A DNA stretch of 64,000 bases from NCBI RefSeq assembly GCF_014762765.1, contig NZ_JABURH010000186.1, positions 1-64,000 of the forward strand, read 5' to 3'. This document shows, one piece after another, positions 34,061 to 42,867 of this stretch. The notes below the pieces were generated by a model. It did not search any database. It worked only from the letters and a program-made list of their open reading frames with translations, and had not been told where the DNA came from. Numbering within the stretch: position 1 is the first letter of the stretch; each line of letters starts with the position of its first letter. Made by a program: the position numbers and the translations under genes. This stretch comes from Alcanivorax sp. Its GTDB lineage: Bacteria > Pseudomonadota > Gammaproteobacteria > Pseudomonadales > Alcanivoracaceae.

Positions 34061-34095
34061 AACACAAAGGGCCCGATCTTCGGGCCCTTTGTGTT
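34061..34095. terminator. Bidirectional intrinsic terminator
   Basis: AACACAAAGGGCCCGA and TCGGGCCCTTTGTGTT form a perfect 16-bp stem around a 3-base loop. It lies between the convergent haem-lipoprotein gene and the porin gene. Confidence 0.88.
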
Positions 34096-34114
34096 AACGA
34101 CAAATTGCCTTCGC

Positions 34115-35338
34115 TCAGTGATCGCGGCTGTGGGTATGCTCGAACCGATAGGTCAGGTTCAGCTGCACCCGTGGCGCTTCGCTGCGATCTCCTGCCTGGT
34201 TGTCACGCATCCCGTAGGCCAGCTCGGCCCCGTAGCTGAGACTGTCATCGTGCTGGTGGATCAGGCTCAGGGTGCCGTAGCGGCTGCGGCGCATGGCATC
34301 CCCGGGTAACTCGCGGTCTTTTTCCAGGGTGATTTCGCCGCCGACCAGCGCCAGGGTCCAGTCCGGACGCCATTGCCACTGCCCACCGAGATAACCGCCC
34401 CGGGCCAGCAAGGGTTGCAGCCCATCCGCAGCGAATACATAGCCGTCCATACCGCTGTCACCGAAGCCGGACAGATCGTTGTAGTAATGGGCCATGGCCT
34501 CGCCGTAACTGCCGCTGGTCAGCAGGGTCAGACTGTCAGTTACAACCAGGGTGGCGCTGAGCACCCCGCCGGAGGCATTCGCGAATTGCTGTTCGCCACC
34601 GGCAAATTCCACTCCGATTTCCCGGTTTACCGCTGCGGCCCGTACGTGGCCTTTGCCATAGGGCTGGTTCCAGGCGGCGATGATGTCTGGGCGACGACCG
34701 CTGGCACTGCTCAGGTTATCCGGGTCATACACTTCCGGATTGGGGTCCTCCAGTGCCAGGGTCAGACGCTCGCCCTGCCAACGCACCCCCGTCTGTCGAG
34801 CAAAGATGGCGCTATTGGGGCCCTGGGAATCCAGCGTCAACGGCCAGGCTGGACCATCCAGCAAGGCGGTATAGCCGTAACCGGCACGCAGGGCGCCGTA
34901 TTCGAAATAGAAATCCCTAACCCGCAAATCGTAACCATCGATGCTGCCGAACAGGTCAACGGCAAACACAGCATGGGGCCCACTGCCCTCGCCGATTCGC
35001 AGGCCAAGCTGACTGTTCTTGCCATGCAACTCGAAGTTCTGCTGGTGGGTGTCGCCGGAAGGGATAGTGCTCGGGATAAGCAGATCATTAAGCCCTGCGT
35101 TCTTGTCATCATAGATGGCATCCACGCTGACCTTGCCGAACACGGCGAAGACGGGCCACTGCACATGGTTTGACGGGGTATGGGTTGGCGCATCCTGGGT
35201 CAGGTTGGCCTTGAGCTGATCGAGCTCCTGCTGCAGACGACGGATTTCAGACTGGGTGGTATCCGCGGACAGGCCGGCGGTGACCAGCGCGGTACTGCTG
35301 AAAACGGTCGTCCAGATGGTGGTTCGCACCCTGGACAT
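34115..35338 (-). CDS. DcaP-like outer-membrane porin
   Basis: A 407-residue protein. I start it at the ATG at 35338, with AGGAG 7 bases upstream; the 14 extra residues of the track ORF are not needed. A signal peptide (TTIWTTVFSSTALVTAGLSA) precedes a short coiled coil (SEIRRLQQELDQLKANL). A beta-barrel pattern then runs to an aromatic end region (VQLNLTYRFEH). The coiled-coil-plus-barrel design resembles DcaP porins of Acinetobacter and relatives, which admit dicarboxylates and similar anions. Here the last residues are THSRDH rather than a terminal Phe. The solute is unknown. Confidence 0.82.
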   Translation of the reverse strand: MSRVRTTIWTTVFSSTALVTAGLSADTTQSEIRRLQQELDQLKANLTQDAPTHTPSNHVQWPVFAVFGKVSVDAIYDDKNAGLNDLLIPSTIPSGDTHQQNFELHGKNSQLGLRIGEGSGPHAVFAVDLFGSIDGYDLRVRDFYFEYGALRAGYGYTALLDGPAWPLTLDSQGPNSAIFARQTGVRWQGERLTLALEDPNPEVYDPDNLSSASGRRPDIIAAWNQPYGKGHVRAAAVNREIGVEFAGGEQQFANASGGVLSATLVVTDSLTLLTSGSYGEAMAHYYNDLSGFGDSGMDGYVFAADGLQPLLARGGYLGGQWQWRPDWTLALVGGEITLEKDRELPGDAMRRSRYGTLSLIHQHDDSLSYGAELAYGMRDNQAGDRSEAPRVQLNLTYRFEHTHSRDH

Positions 35339-35629
35339 GGGGATTCTCCTGAAGTCCACCGGATCACGGTGGGCGTTCATCTTTTTGCTTCGGCGTCCCG
35401 GGGTTCCGTGCCTTGTGGGCTGTCCGGGGCGTGAAACGCGAAAAGCGCGAAGAATACGGATGCAGGACTGCTGCCGCTACTAGACGAATTGTTTATTGCG
35501 GCAAAATACGTGGGTGGGCAGACGAGCGGAATGCAGATTTTTGCTTTTGAGGGGCGCAGTGAATAACTTGCCTGCAGACAAACCGGATCGCGGCGGTTCG
35601 GCTGCAGGCAGCCTTCTACAAAAAGACCA

Positions 35630-36808
35630 TTACTTGCTCAGGTAACGCATGGCCTTTTCCAGGCCTTCAATGGTGAGCGGGTACATCTTGTGTTCACTGA
35701 GTTGCTTGATCCACTGGGTGGAGGTGGTCATCTGCCAGGCCCGCTCCGGTTCGGGGTTGAGCCAGGCCACCTTTTCGTAGGTTTCCATGACGCGCTGGAA
35801 CCAGACCGCACCGGGCTCCTCGTTCCAGTGCTCCACGCTGCCACCCACGGAATTCACTTCGTAGGGGCTCATGGCCGCATCGCCGACAAAGATTACCTTG
35901 TAGTCGCTGCCATACTTGTGCAACACATCCCAGGTGGAAATCTTCTCGTCCCAGCGACGGCGATTGTCCTTCCACACATATTCATAAATGAAGTTGTGGA
36001 AGTAGAAATACTCCATGTGCTTGAACTCCAGCCGGGCGGCGGAGAACAGCTCTTCGCAGAGTTTGATGTACGGGTCCATGGAGCCGCCCACATCTAAGAA
36101 GATCAGCACTTTGACCCGGTTTTCCTTCTGCGGACGCATCTTGATATCGAGCAGGCCGGCATTGCGCGCAGTGGATCGGATGGTGTCATCCATATCCAGC
36201 TCTTCTTCACGACCGATGCGGGCAAACTTGCGCAGGCGACGCAGGGCCAGCTTGATGTTACGCGTGCCCAGCTCTACGGAATCGTCCAGGTTGCGGAATT
36301 CCCGCTTTTCCCAGACTTTTACCGCCCGCTTGTTACGCGACGGCCCCACCATGCGCACCCCTTCCGGGTTAGCGCCATAGCCGCCGAAGGGGCTGGTGCC
36401 GCCGGTGCCGACCCACTTGTTGCCGCCCTGGTGCCGCTTTTCCTGCTCTTCGAGCCGCTTGCGCAGCTCGTCCATGATCTTTTCCAGGCTGCCCAGGCCC
36501 TTGAGTTTCTCGAACTCTTCCGGGCTCAGGTTCTTCTCCAGCTCCTTGCGCAGCCACTCATCCGGAATCACCTTGTTGAGCCAGTCCGGCTCCAGGTTTT
36601 CCAGCCCCTCGAAGTAATTGGCAAAGGCCTGATCGAAGCGGTCATAGAACTTTTCGTCCTTGACCATCACCGCCCGGCTCAGCAGGTAGAAATCCTCGAT
36701 GGAACCGAAGGCCACATGGGCCTGGAGGGCATCAAAGAGGTCCAGCAGCTCACGCAGGGTCACCGGGACCCGGTAGCGGCGCAGATTTTCGAAGAAACCA
36801 ATCAGCAT
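35630..36808 (-). CDS. CoxE-type VWA-domain protein
   Basis: A 392-residue protein beginning MLIGFFENLRRYRVPVTLREL, as in CoxE/YehP-like proteins that partner with MoxR ATPases. The VWA domain contains the MIDAS motif DVGGS at residues 239-243 and later a Thr/Asp-containing strand (VIFVGDAAMSPYEV). The middle region is charged and helical, with a Gly-rich linker (GGNKWVGTGGTSPFGGYG). It follows the MoxR gene by 18 bases. The pair is likely a chaperone for metal-cofactor insertion or complex maturation. The target is not evident nearby. Confidence 0.9.
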   Translation of the reverse strand: MLIGFFENLRRYRVPVTLRELLDLFDALQAHVAFGSIEDFYLLSRAVMVKDEKFYDRFDQAFANYFEGLENLEPDWLNKVIPDEWLRKELEKNLSPEEFEKLKGLGSLEKIMDELRKRLEEQEKRHQGGNKWVGTGGTSPFGGYGANPEGVRMVGPSRNKRAVKVWEKREFRNLDDSVELGTRNIKLALRRLRKFARIGREEELDMDDTIRSTARNAGLLDIKMRPQKENRVKVLIFLDVGGSMDPYIKLCEELFSAARLEFKHMEYFYFHNFIYEYVWKDNRRRWDEKISTWDVLHKYGSDYKVIFVGDAAMSPYEVNSVGGSVEHWNEEPGAVWFQRVMETYEKVAWLNPEPERAWQMTTSTQWIKQLSEHKMYPLTIEGLEKAMRYLSK

Positions 36809-36826
36809 AATCAGTCAGCGCTGCGG

Positions 36827-37669
36827 TTAGCTTTCGCGACGGTTCATGAACGCCAGGCGCTCAAGCAGCTGGACGTCCGACTCGTTTTTCAGCAACGCGC
36901 CATAAAGCGGCGGCACGGCACTCTTGGTATCCCGGTTTCGCAGGATATCCGCCGGAATATCGTCGGCCATGAGCAGCTTGAGCCAGTCGATCAGCTCACT
37001 GGTGGACGGCTTCTTCTTCAGTCCGGGCACCTTGCGCAGATCGAAGAAGATTTCCAGGGCCTCGGTGACCAGGTTCTTTTTGATCTCCGGGAAATGCACA
37101 TCCACGATGGCCTGCATGGTCTGGGCATCGGGGAAATTGATGTAATGGAAGAAGCAGCGACGCAGGAAGGCGTCAGGCAGCTCTTTCTCGTTGTTGGAGG
37201 TAATGATCACGATCGGGCGCTGCTCGGCGCGGATGGTTTCCCCGGTCTCGTAGACGAAGAACTCCATGCGATCCAGTTCCTGCAGAAGGTCGTTGGGGAA
37301 CTCGATGTCGGCCTTGTCGATCTCGTCGATCAGCAGCACCACCTGGCCTTCATGGGTAAAGGCTTCCCACAGCTTGCCTTTTTTCAGGTAGTTGGCCACA
37401 TCTTCCACCCCTTCGGCGCCGAGCTGAGAGTCACGCAGGCGCGACACCGCATCGTACTCGTACAGGCCCTGCTGGGCCTTGGTGGTGGATTTGATATTCC
37501 AGGACAGCAGTGGCAGGTCCAGGGACTCGGCCACCTGTTCTGCCAACAGGGTCTTGCCGGTACCCGGCTCACCCTTGATCAGCAACGGGCGCTTGAGGGC
37601 GATCGCTGCGTTAACGGCCATTTTCAGGTCGTCGGTGGCCACATATTGGTCAGTACCCTGAAACTGCAT
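36827..37669 (-). CDS. MoxR-family AAA+ ATPase
   Basis: A 280-residue AAA+ ATPase. I start it at the ATG at 37669 (MQFQGTDQYVATDDL), preceded by GGAG; the longer track ORF adds 35 unlikely residues. Walker A is GEPGTGKT at residues 33-40 and Walker B is VVLLIDEIDKAD. Sensor 1 is PIVIITSNNEKELPDAFLRR. The length and the adjacent CoxE-like VWA gene place it in the MoxR/CoxD group. It probably remodels or activates a client complex together with the VWA protein. Confidence 0.93.
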   Translation of the reverse strand: MQFQGTDQYVATDDLKMAVNAAIALKRPLLIKGEPGTGKTLLAEQVAESLDLPLLSWNIKSTTKAQQGLYEYDAVSRLRDSQLGAEGVEDVANYLKKGKLWEAFTHEGQVVLLIDEIDKADIEFPNDLLQELDRMEFFVYETGETIRAEQRPIVIITSNNEKELPDAFLRRCFFHYINFPDAQTMQAIVDVHFPEIKKNLVTEALEIFFDLRKVPGLKKKPSTSELIDWLKLLMADDIPADILRNRDTKSAVPPLYGALLKNESDVQLLERLAFMNRRES

Positions 37670-37947
37670 GAAATTCTCCACACTTGAACAGTTAATCGAA
37701 CGGGTGAACGGGCGGCACACTCTACCAGCGGCCTGAAGGCGTCGCCAGTTACCAGCAGGCCAAAACCCAGCCACATACCAGGGATGTCCTGACGCAGTCG
37801 AATGGGCTGGTTGTGCAATGTGAGCAATCTAGCAAGACCAGATGACCAGGCAAAGGGCGAGAACAGCCAAGTAAACAGCGATTTACGTCACTCTTATTCG
37901 GCGATTTCCGCGCGGATTCCCGGTCAGGCTGTGCGATAATCCGCGCC

Positions 37948-38664
37948 ATGAATCTGCTGTTACTGCACCCTCACCAACACCTTCATGGCGATCTCTGGCA
38001 GCTGGACGAGCGCCAGTGCCGGCATGTGCGCGACATTCTGGGATTGGCGGAGGGTGACAGCTGCCGGGCCGGGATCGTTGATGGCGGCATGGGAAAAGCA
38101 GAGATAGAATCATTTAAAAACAATGAAATACAAGTTTCATTTAAAGAAGATTCTCATAGCCCTCCTCCTCTACCACTTTCACTGTTGCTGGCGCTGCCCC
38201 GCCCCAAGATGCTCAAGCGCATCCTGATTGATGCTAGCAGTCTTGGCATAAAGCGTATCGTGCTGATCAATAGCTGGAAGGTGGACAAGAGCTACTGGCA
38301 GACCCCCAACCTGAAAGCCGATTTGCTTCGCGAGAAAATGCTGCTGGGACTGGAGCAAGCCCGCGATACCACACTGCCGGAGCTGGTTCTCGCCCCGCGT
38401 TTCAAGCCGTTCGTGGAAGATGATCTGGACACCTGGGCAGGCCCCGGCCGCCGCCTCCTCGCCCATCCTGGCGACTACCCGGCCATGCCCTGCGATCTGA
38501 GCGAACCTGTCACTCTGGCCATCGGCCCGGAGGGCGGCTGGACTGACTACGAAGTGGAGATGCTGCAGCGGCAAGATTTTGCCTGCCACAGCTTCGGGAC
38601 GCGAATTCTCAGAGTGGAGACAGCGCTACCCGCGCTGGTAGGGCGCTTGATGAGGCTGCCGTAG
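37948..38664 (+). CDS. rsmE: RsmE-like 16S rRNA m3U1498 methyltransferase
   Basis: SPOUT-class methyltransferase of 238 residues. The knot motif is TLAIGPEGGWTDYEVEMLQ (about residue 190) and the C-terminal part is RILRVETALPALVGRL. The LLLALPRPKMLKRILIDASSLGIKRIVLINSWKVDKS block marks the variant common in Pseudomonas relatives. Its assignment to U1498 is by family; a second RsmE may be encoded elsewhere, so the gene symbol is provisional. Codons 52-70 lie in an AT-rich patch that stands out from the rest of the gene. REP-like repeats follow the stop. Confidence 0.85.
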   Translation: MNLLLLHPHQHLHGDLWQLDERQCRHVRDILGLAEGDSCRAGIVDGGMGKAEIESFKNNEIQVSFKEDSHSPPPLPLSLLLALPRPKMLKRILIDASSLGIKRIVLINSWKVDKSYWQTPNLKADLLREKMLLGLEQARDTTLPELVLAPRFKPFVEDDLDTWAGPGRRLLAHPGDYPAMPCDLSEPVTLAIGPEGGWTDYEVEMLQRQDFACHSFGTRILRVETALPALVGRLMRLP

Positions 38665-38751
38665 GAGCGCCGCTCTCTGTGCCCTGCGGGTATGAGGCGC
38701 GAACCCCGATTGGCATAATTCGGCGACTCGCGCCTCGAGAGGCGCTCCTAC
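38661..38751. repeat. Inverted pair of REP-like elements
   Basis: GTAGGAGCGCC (38661-38671) starts one unit with a GAGGCGCGA core (38694-38702). A second, inverted unit ends with GGCGCTCCTAC (38741-38751). Both share the TGTAGGAGCGCCNCTCGAGGCGCGA pattern. The pair fills the gap between rsmE and the convergent rluB, a usual place for BIME/REP pairs, and overlaps the last 4 bases of rsmE. Confidence 0.8.
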
Positions 38752-38760
38752 AGGTGCAAC

Positions 38761-39606
38761 TTAACGGCGGTAAGGACCGCGGGCCTTGCGGGGTGGTTTG
38801 CTGCCGGTGCGTTGGTGGCGCAGGCGGGCGCGACCGTAGAGGCCGGTGTATTTCTTGCCCTTCAGCTCCACCTTGCCGATCAGGGCCTGGATTTGCTCGG
38901 CTTCCAGTTCCATCCAGCGACCCTGGCGTAGCTGCGGCGGCAGCGTCAGGTCGCCAAAGCGAATTCGCATCAGTCGGGCTACATCCAGATCCTGAGACTG
39001 GAACAGACGGCGCACTTCCCGGTATTTACCCCCGGTCAGTGTCACCTTGTACCAGTGGTTGGCGCCCTCTTCCGCACCCCCGGCATCCTCGATGCTGTCA
39101 AACTTCGATACGCCATCTTCAAGCAACACGCCATCGAGCATGGCCTGACGCTTTTCCGGGGTCATGCCTCCGCGCACTCGTACTGCATACTCTCGTACGA
39201 AGCCGTTGGACGGATGCATCAGACGATGCGCCAGCTCGCCATCGGTGGTGAACAGCAGCAGGCCGGTAGTATTGATGTCCAGACGCCCTACCTGCACCCA
39301 GCGCATGCCCTGCAGGCGCGGCAGATTATCAAACACCGTGGGGCGCCCTTCCGGATCGTTGCGTGAGCACACTTCGCCGGGTGGCTTGTGGTACATGATC
39401 ACGCGCTGAACGATATCTTCTTCCGGCTTCACTTTAATAATCCTGCCATCCACACGTAGGGTGTCTTCATTGCCAACCCGGTCGCCCAGGGTTGCCACAG
39501 TGCCGTTGACCGAAACCCGGCCATCAGCAATCCATTTTTCCAGCTCCCGACGGGAGCCCAAGCCAGCTCGCGCCAGCACTTTCTGCAATTTTTCAGTCTC
39601 AGTCAT
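38761..39606 (-). CDS. rluB: 23S rRNA pseudouridine synthase RluB
   Basis: S4 domain plus RsuA/RluB-type pseudouridine synthase. I start it at the ATG at 39606 (MTETEKLQKVLARAGLGSRRELEKWI), which begins at the S4 domain. The 56 extra track residues come from reading scpB out of frame. The catalytic motif is GRLDINTTGLLLFTTDG, with the catalytic Asp. The basic C-terminal tail (RARLRHQRTGSKPPRKARGPYRR) is typical of RluB. It overlaps scpB by 8 bases, and scpA-scpB-rluB is a conserved order in gammaproteobacteria. Confidence 0.94.
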   Translation of the reverse strand: MTETEKLQKVLARAGLGSRRELEKWIADGRVSVNGTVATLGDRVGNEDTLRVDGRIIKVKPEEDIVQRVIMYHKPPGEVCSRNDPEGRPTVFDNLPRLQGMRWVQVGRLDINTTGLLLFTTDGELAHRLMHPSNGFVREYAVRVRGGMTPEKRQAMLDGVLLEDGVSKFDSIEDAGGAEEGANHWYKVTLTGGKYREVRRLFQSQDLDVARLMRIRFGDLTLPPQLRQGRWMELEAEQIQALIGKVELKGKKYTGLYGRARLRHQRTGSKPPRKARGPYRR

Positions 39607-40528
39607 GACGTGTCTGGCTGTCCTCTGCACTGTCATTCGCAGCGGCATCTGTGCCGTCAGCGTCATTAATAGGGCTATTGTCGGTCGTATCGGCCTCTGC
39701 GGCCATGGTTTCCTTGCCGGTGCCCTCCGACTCTTCCTTGTCGGCTCCCGGTTTGCGGCGGAATTCATGCTCAAAGCTGGTCAGGACCGAGTCCACCTTG
39801 TCCATGCTCATCAAGGTAGCGTCGTCAATTTCTGGCTCCTGCTCCAGCCCCGGGAAGGCCTCCTGATCACCGGGAAGCCGGGGTTCGCGTTCGTCATCCA
39901 GCATGCTATGGCCGTCTTCACCTTCCGGCGCCTCATCCATGTCACCCGGTGCCGCATTGGCCGGTGGCACATCGCTGAGGGCCAGCTCTTCGTTGATCTT
40001 GTCCAGATCGCGGATCTCCGACAGCGGCGGCAGATCTTCCAGGCTCTTCAGGTCAAAGTAGTCGAGAAACTGCTTGGTGGTGGCAAACATGGCCGGTCGG
40101 CCCGGCACGTCCCGGTGCCCCACTACACGCACCCAGTTTCTCTCCAGCAGACTTTTGACGATATGCGAGCTTACCGAAACACCACGAATTTCTTCGATTT
40201 CGCCACGGGTAATGGGCTGGCGATAAGCGATCAGTGCCAGAGTTTCCAGAATCGCCCGACTGTAGCGGGGCGGCTTCTCCTGCCACAGGCGACTGACCCA
40301 CTGCCCCAGCTCCGGGCGAGCCTGAAAGCGGAAACCAGACGCCACTTCCTTCAGGAAAATGCCGCGATCGGCATAGGCCGCATCAATATCTTCCAGGTAT
40401 TTACCCAGATCCTGCTTGCTGGGACGATCTTCTTCGTCAAACAGGGACAGGATCGCATCCCGGTCCAGCGGGCCTTCAGCCACCAGAATGGCGGCTTCGA
40501 TAATTCTTTTTATCTGCTCAGCTTCCAC
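39599..40528 (-). CDS. scpB: Segregation and condensation protein B
   Basis: Winged-helix kleisin-interacting protein of the SMC-ScpAB condensin complex. The core (MEAEQIKRIIEAAILVAEGPLDRDAILSLF ... ALIAYRQPITRGEIEEIRGVSVSSHIVKSLLERNWVRVVG) takes residues 1-180. About 130 more residues form an acidic, low-complexity tail (EDGHSMLDDEREPRLPGDQEAF ... ADTTDNSPINDADGTDAAANDSAED), which is long for ScpB. Start is GTG, 2 bases after the scpA stop, with GAGGGG upstream. It is coupled with scpA and rluB. Confidence 0.94.
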   Translation of the reverse strand: MEAEQIKRIIEAAILVAEGPLDRDAILSLFDEEDRPSKQDLGKYLEDIDAAYADRGIFLKEVASGFRFQARPELGQWVSRLWQEKPPRYSRAILETLALIAYRQPITRGEIEEIRGVSVSSHIVKSLLERNWVRVVGHRDVPGRPAMFATTKQFLDYFDLKSLEDLPPLSEIRDLDKINEELALSDVPPANAAPGDMDEAPEGEDGHSMLDDEREPRLPGDQEAFPGLEQEPEIDDATLMSMDKVDSVLTSFEHEFRRKPGADKEESEGTGKETMAAEADTTDNSPINDADGTDAAANDSAEDSQTRHD

Positions 40529-40530
40529 GC

Positions 40531-41469
40531 TTACCCCTCGGTTCCGTCATGGGCATCGGTTTCATCATCCACGCCGTCATCGGGTTCGTCTTCCAGCTCC
40601 AGCTGGGCCAGCACATCGGATTCTTCCAGCACCAGTGTCTTCGCCTTCACGTGAATCGGGGCAAAAGGTCCGTTCTGTACCAGTTCAATCAGGCTGCCCT
40701 TGACCAGCTCCAGGGTAGCCAGAAACGTCACCACTACACCGAGACGACCTTCTTCGGGATTGAACAACTCCACAAAGGGCACAAAATCTCGGCCCTTGAG
40801 TTTGTCCAGCACGTTGGCCATACGCTCGCGGGTAGACAGTTTTTCCCGGGACACCTGGTGACTCTCGAACATGTCCGCCCGGTGCATGACCTCTTTCAGG
40901 GCCAGCAGCAGCTCACGCATATCCACGTCCGGCTGGGCCTTTTCGCGGGTAAACTCAGGGCGCCTGGCCTCCGCCGGGAAGATGTCTCTTTCCAGTCGAG
41001 GCAACCCGTCGATATCTTCCGCTGCCTGCTTGAAGCGTTCGTATTCCTGCAGGCGACGAATCAGCTCAGCCCGCGGGTCATGCTCCTCTTCTTCCTCGTC
41101 GTCTTTCTGGCGAGGCAGCAACATGCGCGACTTGATCTCCCCAAGCATGGCGGCCATCACCAGGTATTCCGCCGCCAGCTCGAAATTCATGGCCTTCATC
41201 AGTTCCACGTATTCCATGTACTGGGTGGTAATAGTGGAGACCGGGATATCGAGAATATCCAGATTCTGGCGCTTGATCAGGTACAGCAGCAGATCCAGCG
41301 GGCCTTCAAACGCTTCCAGGAAAACTTCCAGCGCATCCGGCGGAATGTACAGATCGTCCGGCAACTTGGTGATGGCCTTGCCATACATCAAACCAAAGGG
41401 CATCTCGGCCTGGCTGGGATGCAGCGGCTTCATGACGGGTGTGACTGTAGGTTCTGCCGGTTCAGTCAT
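40531..41469 (-). CDS. scpA: Segregation and condensation protein A
   Basis: Kleisin subunit bridging the SMC heads. The N-terminal kleisin motif (FEGPLDLLLYLIKRQNLDILDIPVSTITTQYMEYVE) starts near residue 53, preceded by an extra ~45-residue lead that includes PFGLMYGKAIT. ELAAEYLVMAAMLGEIKSRMLLP follows. The C-terminal winged helix (FVPFVELFNPEEGRLGVVVTFLATLELVKG) is present. At 312 residues it is within the usual range for Pseudomonas-like ScpA. It is the first gene of the scpA-scpB-rluB unit and lies 29 bases after trpS on the same strand. Confidence 0.95.
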   Translation of the reverse strand: MTEPAEPTVTPVMKPLHPSQAEMPFGLMYGKAITKLPDDLYIPPDALEVFLEAFEGPLDLLLYLIKRQNLDILDIPVSTITTQYMEYVELMKAMNFELAAEYLVMAAMLGEIKSRMLLPRQKDDEEEEEHDPRAELIRRLQEYERFKQAAEDIDGLPRLERDIFPAEARRPEFTREKAQPDVDMRELLLALKEVMHRADMFESHQVSREKLSTRERMANVLDKLKGRDFVPFVELFNPEEGRLGVVVTFLATLELVKGSLIELVQNGPFAPIHVKAKTLVLEESDVLAQLELEDEPDDGVDDETDAHDGTEG

Positions 41470-41498
41470 GTCTCTCTCCCGAGAACGCCCAGGGCGCC

Positions 41499-42713
41499 TC
41501 AGCGGTAATTGAGCCCCATGGCGGCACGGACTTCTTCCAGGGTGGCGCGGGCGGCCTCGCGGGCTTCCTCACAACCTTCGGCGACCAGGGTGCGCACCAG
41601 ATCCGGGTTGCGCAGGTGCTCCTCGGCGCGCTTGCGGATCGGCTCCAGCTCTGCCTGAACCGCCTCGATGACAGGCTTCTTGCAGTCCAGACAGCCGATG
41701 CCGGCGCTGGTGCAGCCCTCTTTCACCCACTGACGGGTGTTATCATCGGAATAGACCATATGGAACTGCCACACCGGGCAGTTATCCGGATTGCCTGGGT
41801 CGGTACGGCGAACCCGGGCCGGGTCTGTAGGCATGCGGCGGATCTTGCTGTCGATATCCGCCTCCTCTTCACGCATGGTGATAAAGTTGCCGTAGGACTT
41901 GGACATTTTCTGCCCATCCAGCCCCGGCATCTTGGAGGCCGGTGTCAACAGTGCCTGAGGCTCGGGCAGAATCACCTTGCCGCCCCCTTCCAGGTCGCCC
42001 ATCAATCGTTCCTTGTCCCCCAGCGTGATGTTCTGCTGGCTTTCCACCAGGGCACGCGCGGTTTCCAGGGAGGTCTCATCACCTTTCTCCTGGTACTGGC
42101 GACGGTGATTCAGGTACACCTTTGCCTGCTTCTTGCCCATTTTCTTGATGGCCGCATCCACCGCTTCCTCGAAGCCGGGCTCGCGGCCGTACAGGTGGTT
42201 GAAGCGCCGTGCCACTTCCCGGGTCAGCTCCACGTGGGCTACCTGATCGGCGCCCACCGGCACCTGCCCAGCCCGGTAAGCCAGGATGTCTGCAGATTGC
42301 AGCAACGGATAACCCAGGAAGCCGTAGGTACTCAAATCCTTCTCGCGCAGCTTTTCCTGCTGGTCCTTATAGGTAGGCACCCGTTCCAGCCAGGATAGCG
42401 GCGTCATCATGGACAGCAGCAGGTGCAGCTCCGCATGCTCCGGCACCTGACTCTGGATAAACAGGGTGGCCGAGCCCGGGTTCACCCCGGCGGCCAGCCA
42501 GTCGATTACCAGATCCCAGACATGCTGTTCGATCTTGTGCGGGTTTTCGTATTCGGTGGTAAGCCCGTGCCAATCTGCCACGAAGAAAAAGCACTCATAC
42601 TCGTGCTGCAGACGCGCCCAGTTTTTCAGCACGCCATGGTAATGCCCCAGATGCAAACGGCCAGTGGCGCGCATGCCGGAAACAACTCGCTGGGAGGGAA
42701 CCACGGAACTCAA
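41499..42713 (-). CDS. trpS: Tryptophan--tRNA ligase
   Basis: Class Ic aminoacyl-tRNA synthetase. The HIGH-type motif is HLGHYHG (residues 21-27) and the KMSKS loop is GLDGQKMSKSYGNF. At 404 residues it belongs to the longer TrpRS type seen in Pseudomonas relatives, with an extra C-terminal helical part holding a Cys pair (GIGCLDCKK). Start is TTG at 42713, chosen because AAGGAG lies 6 bases upstream; a GTG at 42704 is the alternative. It probably shares transcription with scpA-scpB-rluB. Confidence 0.95.
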   Translation of the reverse strand: MSSVVPSQRVVSGMRATGRLHLGHYHGVLKNWARLQHEYECFFFVADWHGLTTEYENPHKIEQHVWDLVIDWLAAGVNPGSATLFIQSQVPEHAELHLLLSMMTPLSWLERVPTYKDQQEKLREKDLSTYGFLGYPLLQSADILAYRAGQVPVGADQVAHVELTREVARRFNHLYGREPGFEEAVDAAIKKMGKKQAKVYLNHRRQYQEKGDETSLETARALVESQQNITLGDKERLMGDLEGGGKVILPEPQALLTPASKMPGLDGQKMSKSYGNFITMREEEADIDSKIRRMPTDPARVRRTDPGNPDNCPVWQFHMVYSDDNTRQWVKEGCTSAGIGCLDCKKPVIEAVQAELEPIRKRAEEHLRNPDLVRTLVAEGCEEAREAARATLEEVRAAMGLNYR

Positions 42714-42867
42714 AGCCTACTCCTTAACAAACCCGACTATCCGTACGCCACCTTTGGCGATGCACGGAGGAAAGCCCGCGATTATACGGTGAACCGGGCC
42801 ATCAGGGACAGTAGCAAGCGGGCCCTTTGCGGCACTATGGGTAAAAGATGACCAGTGAAGGCGGATA

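Noticed and set aside
36431-37687. 418-residue plus-strand ORF opposite the CoxE/MoxR genes
   Set aside because: Spans two well-supported minus-strand genes and their gap; no conserved features.
39607-39774. 56-residue N-terminal extension of RluB
   Set aside because: Reads scpB in another frame; the S4 domain begins right after the ATG at 39606.
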